Source of the DNA: Microbulbifer sp. SAOS-129_SWC
Lineage (GTDB): Bacteria > Pseudomonadota > Gammaproteobacteria > Pseudomonadales > Cellvibrionaceae
Reading direction: 5' to 3'
Assembly (NCBI RefSeq): GCF_039696035.1
Contig: NZ_CP155567.1
Location: 1,067,501-1,131,500, forward strand
DNA: 64,000 nt
Shown: positions 59,318-64,000 of the stretch, piece by piece
How positions within the stretch are numbered: the first letter of the stretch is position 1
Layout: each line of letters opens with the position of its first letter
The notes under the pieces: model-generated
Database searches by the model: none
Seen by the model: the letters and a program-made list of their open reading frames with translations, nothing else
Told to the model about the DNA's origin: nothing
Translations under genes and position numbers: made by a program

Positions 59318-60430
59318 ATGCAATTTGAGTCACCAATTGTCCGCCGCCAGTCGCGCCAGATCATGGTGGGCAATGTCCCCGTCGGCGGTGGGGCACCGAT
59401 TTCGGTGCAAAGCATGACCAACACCGACACCTGTGATGTCGACGCCACCGTCGGCCAGATTCAGCGCCTGCAGCAGGCCGGTGCGGATATCGTACGTGTG
59501 TCGGTCCCCAGCCTCGACGCCGCCGAGGCGTTCGGTAAGATCCGCCAGCAGGTGGAGGTGCCGCTGGTGGCCGATATCCACTTCGATTACCGCATCGCGC
59601 TGCGCGTCGCCGACCTGGGTGTCGACTGCCTGCGCATCAACCCGGGCAATATCGGCCGCGAGCACCGCATCCGCGCCGTGGTGGACAAGGCCCGCGACCT
59701 GAATATCCCCATCCGCATCGGCGTCAACGCCGGCTCGCTGGAAAAGGACCTGCAGAAAAAATACGGTGAGCCGACCCCGGACGCGCTGGTCGAATCGGCC
59801 CTGCGCCATGTGGAGATCCTCGACAGCCTGGATTTCCACAACTTCAAGGTGAGCGTCAAAGCGTCCGATATCTTCATGGCCACCGCCGCCTACCGCAAAC
59901 TGGCGCAGCTGATTGAGCAGCCACTGCACCTCGGCATCACCGAAGCCGGCGGCCTGCGTGCCGGCACGGTCAAATCCGCGATTGGTCTCGGCGCACTGCT
60001 GCTCGACGGCATCGGCGATACCCTGCGCGTCTCCCTGGCCGCGGATCCGGTGGAAGAAGTTAAAGTCGGCTGGGATCTGCTCAAGAGTCTGCGCCTGCGC
60101 ACCAAGGGCATCAACTTTATTGCCTGCCCCAGCTGCTCGCGGCAGAACTTCGACGTGGTCAAGACCATGAACGAGCTGGAAACCCGCCTCGAGGACATCA
60201 CCACTCCGCTCGACGTGGCGGTGATCGGCTGTATCGTCAACGGTCCGGGCGAAGCCAAAGAGGCCGACCTGGGCCTTGCCGGCGGCACACCCAGCCACGC
60301 GATCTATGTGGACGGCCAGCCCCACACCAAGCTCAAGAACGACAACCTGGTGGACGACCTCGAGCGGCTGATCCGCGACAAGGCCGCGGCCAAGGCGGAG
60401 CGCGAGGCGGATATTATCGCCAAGGCGTAA
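59318..60430 (+). CDS. ispG: 4-hydroxy-3-methylbut-2-enyl diphosphate synthase (flavodoxin)
   Basis: 370 residues. [4Fe-4S] enzyme of the MEP isoprenoid pathway making HMBPP. Cluster Cys in [12 protein letters not shown] and [16 protein letters not shown]; substrate region [18 protein letters not shown] and [13 protein letters not shown]. The insert of plant-type GcpE is absent. It relies on Fe-S supply from the isc cluster upstream. Confidence 0.96.
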   Translation: MQFESPIVRRQSRQIMVGNVPVGGGAPISVQSMTNTDTCDVDATVGQIQRLQQAGADIVRVSVPSLDAAEAFGKIRQQVEVPLVADIHFDYRIALRVADLGVDCLRINPGNIGREHRIRAVVDKARDLNIPIRIGVNAGSLEKDLQKKYGEPTPDALVESALRHVEILDSLDFHNFKVSVKASDIFMATAAYRKLAQLIEQPLHLGITEAGGLRAGTVKSAIGLGALLLDGIGDTLRVSLAADPVEEVKVGWDLLKSLRLRTKGINFIACPSCSRQNFDVVKTMNELETRLEDITTPLDVAVIGCIVNGPGEAKEADLGLAGGTPSHAIYVDGQPHTKLKNDNLVDDLERLIRDKAAAKAEREADIIAKA

Positions 60431-60463
60431 TTACGGCCCCGGAAGAGAAAACAGAAATCCAAT

Positions 60464-60586
60464 GCGAAGGCGCTGATGCCGGCGGGCTTTTGCCAGACCT
60501 TCTGCGGCCATGGATGGCCGTGGAGAGCGTACAGGGACGTATTCACAGTGTGTCTGGCAAAAGCCCGCCGGCAGCGGCGCCGCCAC
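60464..60586 (+). repeat. Long-arm palindromic element, copy D (between ispG and hisS)
   Basis: Starts GCGAAGGCGCTGATGCC, ends AGCGGCGCCGCCAC. The arms 60478-60498 and 60552-60572 are 21 bp perfect inverted repeats. The interior has CGGCCAT/ATGGCCG and then GAGCGTACAGGGACGTATTCACAG. Compared with copy B, the inner six bases of the arm (CCAGAC side) are shared while the outer bases differ with both arms changed together. Confidence 0.85.
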
Positions 60587-60644
60587 CGAGCAGGTAAACC
60601 TGGCAGCGGTGATAGCGCAAAAACCAGTTAAGTAAGGAACACCG

Positions 60645-61907
<1,263 letters not shown>

Positions 61908-61916
61908 CACAGAACA

Positions 61917-61953
61917 ATGCGGGAGCGGCCGCGGGCCGCTGCTACCGGGAAAA
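61917..61953. other. REP-like hairpin between hisS and yfgM
   Basis: AGCGGCC and GGCCGCT (about 61925-61940) form a stem around GCG, with GGGAG and TACC flanks typical of dispersed palindromes. Not a T-run terminator. Confidence 0.4.
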
Positions 61954-61986
61954 TTTGAGAAATCGAAAGGAAAGGCGAATTACGCA

Positions 61987-62754
61987 ATGGCTGACCACAT
62001 TACCGAAGAAGAACAAATAGAAACGCTGAAGCGCTGGTGGGCGGAAAACGGCAAGGGCATCGTGAGTGGCGTCGCACTCGCCCTGGTGGCTTATTTCGGC
62101 TACCAGTGGTGGCAGACCAGCGAGCGCAGCAAGGCCGAAGCGGCCTCCAACCTCTACCAGGAGTTTATCGAAGCTGCGTCCGCCAACGACGACAAGCCCG
62201 ACAACAAGCAGCTGACCACCGCCAAGAGCCTCAGCCGCCAGCTGCGGGAAGAATTCCCCAAGCGCATCTACGCCAGCCAGGCCGCCCTGCGCATCGCCGC
62301 GCTGGCCGCCACCGACAACGATCTGGAGAGTGCCGCCAAGGACCTGCAGTGGGTTGTGGATAACGGCAGCGAAACCGAATTGCAGCTGATCGCCAAGCGC
62401 CGCCTGGCCGCGGTCAAGGCCGCCCGCGGTAAGCCCGATGAGGCGCTGAAGCTGGTCGCTGGCAATGTACCGCCGGCGTTCGCCGCCCTGTACGCCGAAA
62501 CCCGCGGCGATATCCTGCTGCAGAAGGGCGACAAGAACGGTGCCCACGAGGCCTACCAGCAGGCACTGGCCGCACTGCTGCCGGAGCAGTCCGCCAACGA
62601 ACGCATCCTGCGCCTGAAGGCCGAGAGCGTTGCCCCGGCCGCCAGCGACAGCGATACCGCCACCGACGCCGCCGCTGGTGACAGCGATACGGCAACCGAT
62701 GCCGCCGCTGGTGACAGCGGTGAGGCGGAAGCCAAGTCGGAGGGTGATCAGTAA
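61987..62754 (+). CDS. yfgM: YfgM-like ancillary translocon/chaperone protein (TPR)
   Basis: 255 residues. N-terminal single TM helix (GIVSGVALALVAYFGYQWW) with periplasmic TPR-like domain (DNKQLTTAKSLSRQLREEF, ASQAALRIAALA, GDKNGAHEAYQQAL). YfgM binds SecYEG and periplasmic chaperones in E. coli. The C-terminal tail repeats (S/A)DSDTATDAAAG twice and is absent from E. coli YfgM. Start codon of bamB overlaps its stop. Confidence 0.9.
   Translation: MADHITEEEQIETLKRWWAENGKGIVSGVALALVAYFGYQWWQTSERSKAEAASNLYQEFIEAASANDDKPDNKQLTTAKSLSRQLREEFPKRIYASQAALRIAALAATDNDLESAAKDLQWVVDNGSETELQLIAKRRLAAVKAARGKPDEALKLVAGNVPPAFAALYAETRGDILLQKGDKNGAHEAYQQALAALLPEQSANERILRLKAESVAPAASDSDTATDAAAGDSDTATDAAAGDSGEAEAKSEGDQ
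62640..62725 (+). repeat. Tandem repeat of about 33 bp at the yfgM 3' end
   Basis: Two units encoding DSDTATDAAAG are followed by a partial third (DSGEAEA). It makes an acidic Ala/Thr/Asp tail. Confidence 0.65.
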
Positions 62755-63908
62755 TGCGTTTTCTGACCTGTACTGCCGCCATCGCCCTCGCCCTGGCCCT
62801 GGGCGCCTGCGCTTCCAACGATGAGAAAGAGGATACCGATCCGGTTGAGCTGGTGGACATCAAGCCCACCGTCGAACTGGACAAAGTCTGGTCCCACAAT
62901 ATCGGCGATATCGATGCCAAGCTGTACGCCATGCTTGAGCCGGGCATCGCCGACGGCAAGCTGGTCGCTGCCAACAGCGACGGCGATGTCATTGCCTTCG
63001 ATCGCAACAGCGGCGATCGCTTGTGGAAAACCGACCTGGACGTGCAGATCAGCGGCGGCGTGGGTGTCGGCCTCGGCATTGCTGTGGTGGCCGACTACCG
63101 CGGCCAGGTGATCGCCCTGAATCTGGATACCGGCGAGAAAGTCTGGAGCCACACGGTGTCTGCCGAAGTGGTGAGCCAGCCCGCGGTCGGCTCCGGTCGT
63201 GTTGTGGTGCAGACCGTCGACGGCAAGCTGATCGGCCTCGACGCCAGCACCGGCGAGGAGCGCTGGAGCCACAGCACCACACTGCCGGTACTGACCCTGC
63301 GCGGCAACGCCGCCCCGGTCATCTCCGCCGGTCTGGTATTCGCCGGTCTGGATAACGGCAAGGTCATCGCGCTGGACGTGACCGACGGCATCGGGCGCTG
63401 GGATCAGCGCGTCGCCATTCCGCAGGGCTCGGCAGAGCTGGAGCGGGTGGTGGATATCGATGGCGCTCCGGTAATCCGCGGCGATCTGCTGTTCGCCGCC
63501 AGCTACCAGGGGCGCGTCGCCGCGCTGTCGCGCGACGACGGCCGCGGCCTCTGGGCCCACGACGCCTCCACCCATTACAGCGTGGATGTGGGAGCGGGCA
63601 ATGTATACTTGAGCGATGCCTCCGGCAGTGTCTACGCCTACAATGTGGGCAACGGGCAGATCGTCTGGAGCAACGACAAGCTGCTGCGTCGCCAGGTGAC
63701 CGGTCCGGTCTATTTCGGCGACACCGTGGTAGTGGGCGACCTGGATGGTTACCTGCATGTGCTGGATCCGTCCAGCGGCCAATTGATCGGTCGCGAGCGT
63801 ATCGACAGTGACCCGGTACGCATTCCGCTGCTGGTCGACGGTGACCTCCTGTTTGCCATTTCCGACGATGGCGAACTGGTGGCACTGCGCCTGCAGCACC
63901 GCAACTGA
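62754..63908 (+). CDS. bamB: Outer membrane protein assembly factor BamB
   Basis: 384 residues. Lipobox ALGACAS, then eight PQQ-like beta-propeller blades (NSGDRLWKTDLDVQ, DTGEKVWSHTVSAE, STGEERWSHSTTLPV and others). BamB supports BamA in folding outer membrane proteins. The start overlaps the yfgM stop (TAATG). Expected to be followed by der outside the window. Confidence 0.95.
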   Translation: MRFLTCTAAIALALALGACASNDEKEDTDPVELVDIKPTVELDKVWSHNIGDIDAKLYAMLEPGIADGKLVAANSDGDVIAFDRNSGDRLWKTDLDVQISGGVGVGLGIAVVADYRGQVIALNLDTGEKVWSHTVSAEVVSQPAVGSGRVVVQTVDGKLIGLDASTGEERWSHSTTLPVLTLRGNAAPVISAGLVFAGLDNGKVIALDVTDGIGRWDQRVAIPQGSAELERVVDIDGAPVIRGDLLFAASYQGRVAALSRDDGRGLWAHDASTHYSVDVGAGNVYLSDASGSVYAYNVGNGQIVWSNDKLLRRQVTGPVYFGDTVVVGDLDGYLHVLDPSSGQLIGRERIDSDPVRIPLLVDGDLLFAISDDGELVALRLQHRN

Positions 63909-63929
63909 TCGCGCGGAAATTGTTGTAGC

Positions 63930-63948
63930 GGCGAACCCGGGGTTCGCC
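63930..63948. repeat. Short REP-like palindrome (GGCGAACC type)
   Basis: GGCGAACC pairs with GGTTCGCC around 3 nt, the fourth copy of this small family in the window. Confidence 0.55.
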
Positions 63949-63985
63949 CGCGGGTCTCTGTCCCGTGCCGAATTTTTAAGCACCG

Positions 63986-64000
63986 CCCGCGTTTCGCGGG
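63986..64000 (+). terminator. Probable terminator hairpin after bamB, cut by the window end
   Basis: CCCGCG (63986-63991) pairs with CGCGGG (63995-64000). Any T-run would be outside the window. Confidence 0.45.

Overview
This 64 kb window looks like chromosomal DNA of a GC-rich marine gammaproteobacterium. The family content and gene order (trmJ-iscR-isc-hsc-fdx-iscX-ndk-rlmN-pilW-rodZ-ispG-hisS-yfgM-bamB, solitary gcvP, DUF3549, a retropepsin/transglutaminase-like/ATP-grasp cluster, a bacterial kynurenine cluster) fit a Microbulbifer or Cellvibrio-type lineage. That assignment is inferred from family recognition, not from a search. No prophage, integrase, IS element, tRNA, rRNA or CRISPR array was seen.

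Layout. 1-2592: 3' part of a large secreted protein with ten thrombospondin type 3-like Ca2+ loops. 2690-5581: gcvP (minus). 6110-8389: a small PstS-like periplasmic protein followed by a membrane diguanylate cyclase. 8599-12178: a DUF2007 protein, an RmlD-like SDR and argS, with a 600 bp gap packed with palindromic repeats. 12314-17977: sbcB, pyrB, nfeD-slipin pair and marC. 18011-22991 (minus): pgi, a small Cys-rich lipoprotein, a DUF3549 protein and nhaC. 23299-27083: a PlsC-like acyltransferase, dinG and yqcC-like. 27093-36610 (minus): a nine-gene kynurenine to aminomuconate catabolic operon that also holds a ThDP enzyme and an atypical SDR. 36942-40244: three-gene retropepsin / transglutaminase-like 7TM / ATP-grasp cluster. 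40331-41497: fatty acid desaturase (minus). 42061-47234: a hybrid PAS histidine kinase and a MASE1-PAS-GGDEF-EAL protein. 47309-49087: suhB and trmJ. 49211-55176: ISC iron-sulphur assembly genes under a recognisable IscR-type promoter. 55336-63908: ndk, rlmN, pilW, rodZ, ispG, hisS, yfgM and bamB.

The least ordinary parts are three. First, the kynurenine operon lacks the usual 4-oxalocrotonate decarboxylase/hydratase/aldolase genes and carries a ThDP-dependent enzyme and a Tyr/Lys-less SDR at its promoter-proximal end, suggesting an alternative lower route. Second, a dispersed ~120-160 bp palindromic element family occurs in at least four copies (10015-10159, 10239-10359, 51897-52054, 60464-60586). 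Its core is shared, but its long inverted arms differ from copy to copy while staying paired. One copy, together with an intrinsic terminator, splits the isc operon between iscA and hscB. Third, several terminator-like hairpins sit where no upstream coding gene explains them (41924-41951, 55261-55284), marking candidate small RNAs or attenuators.
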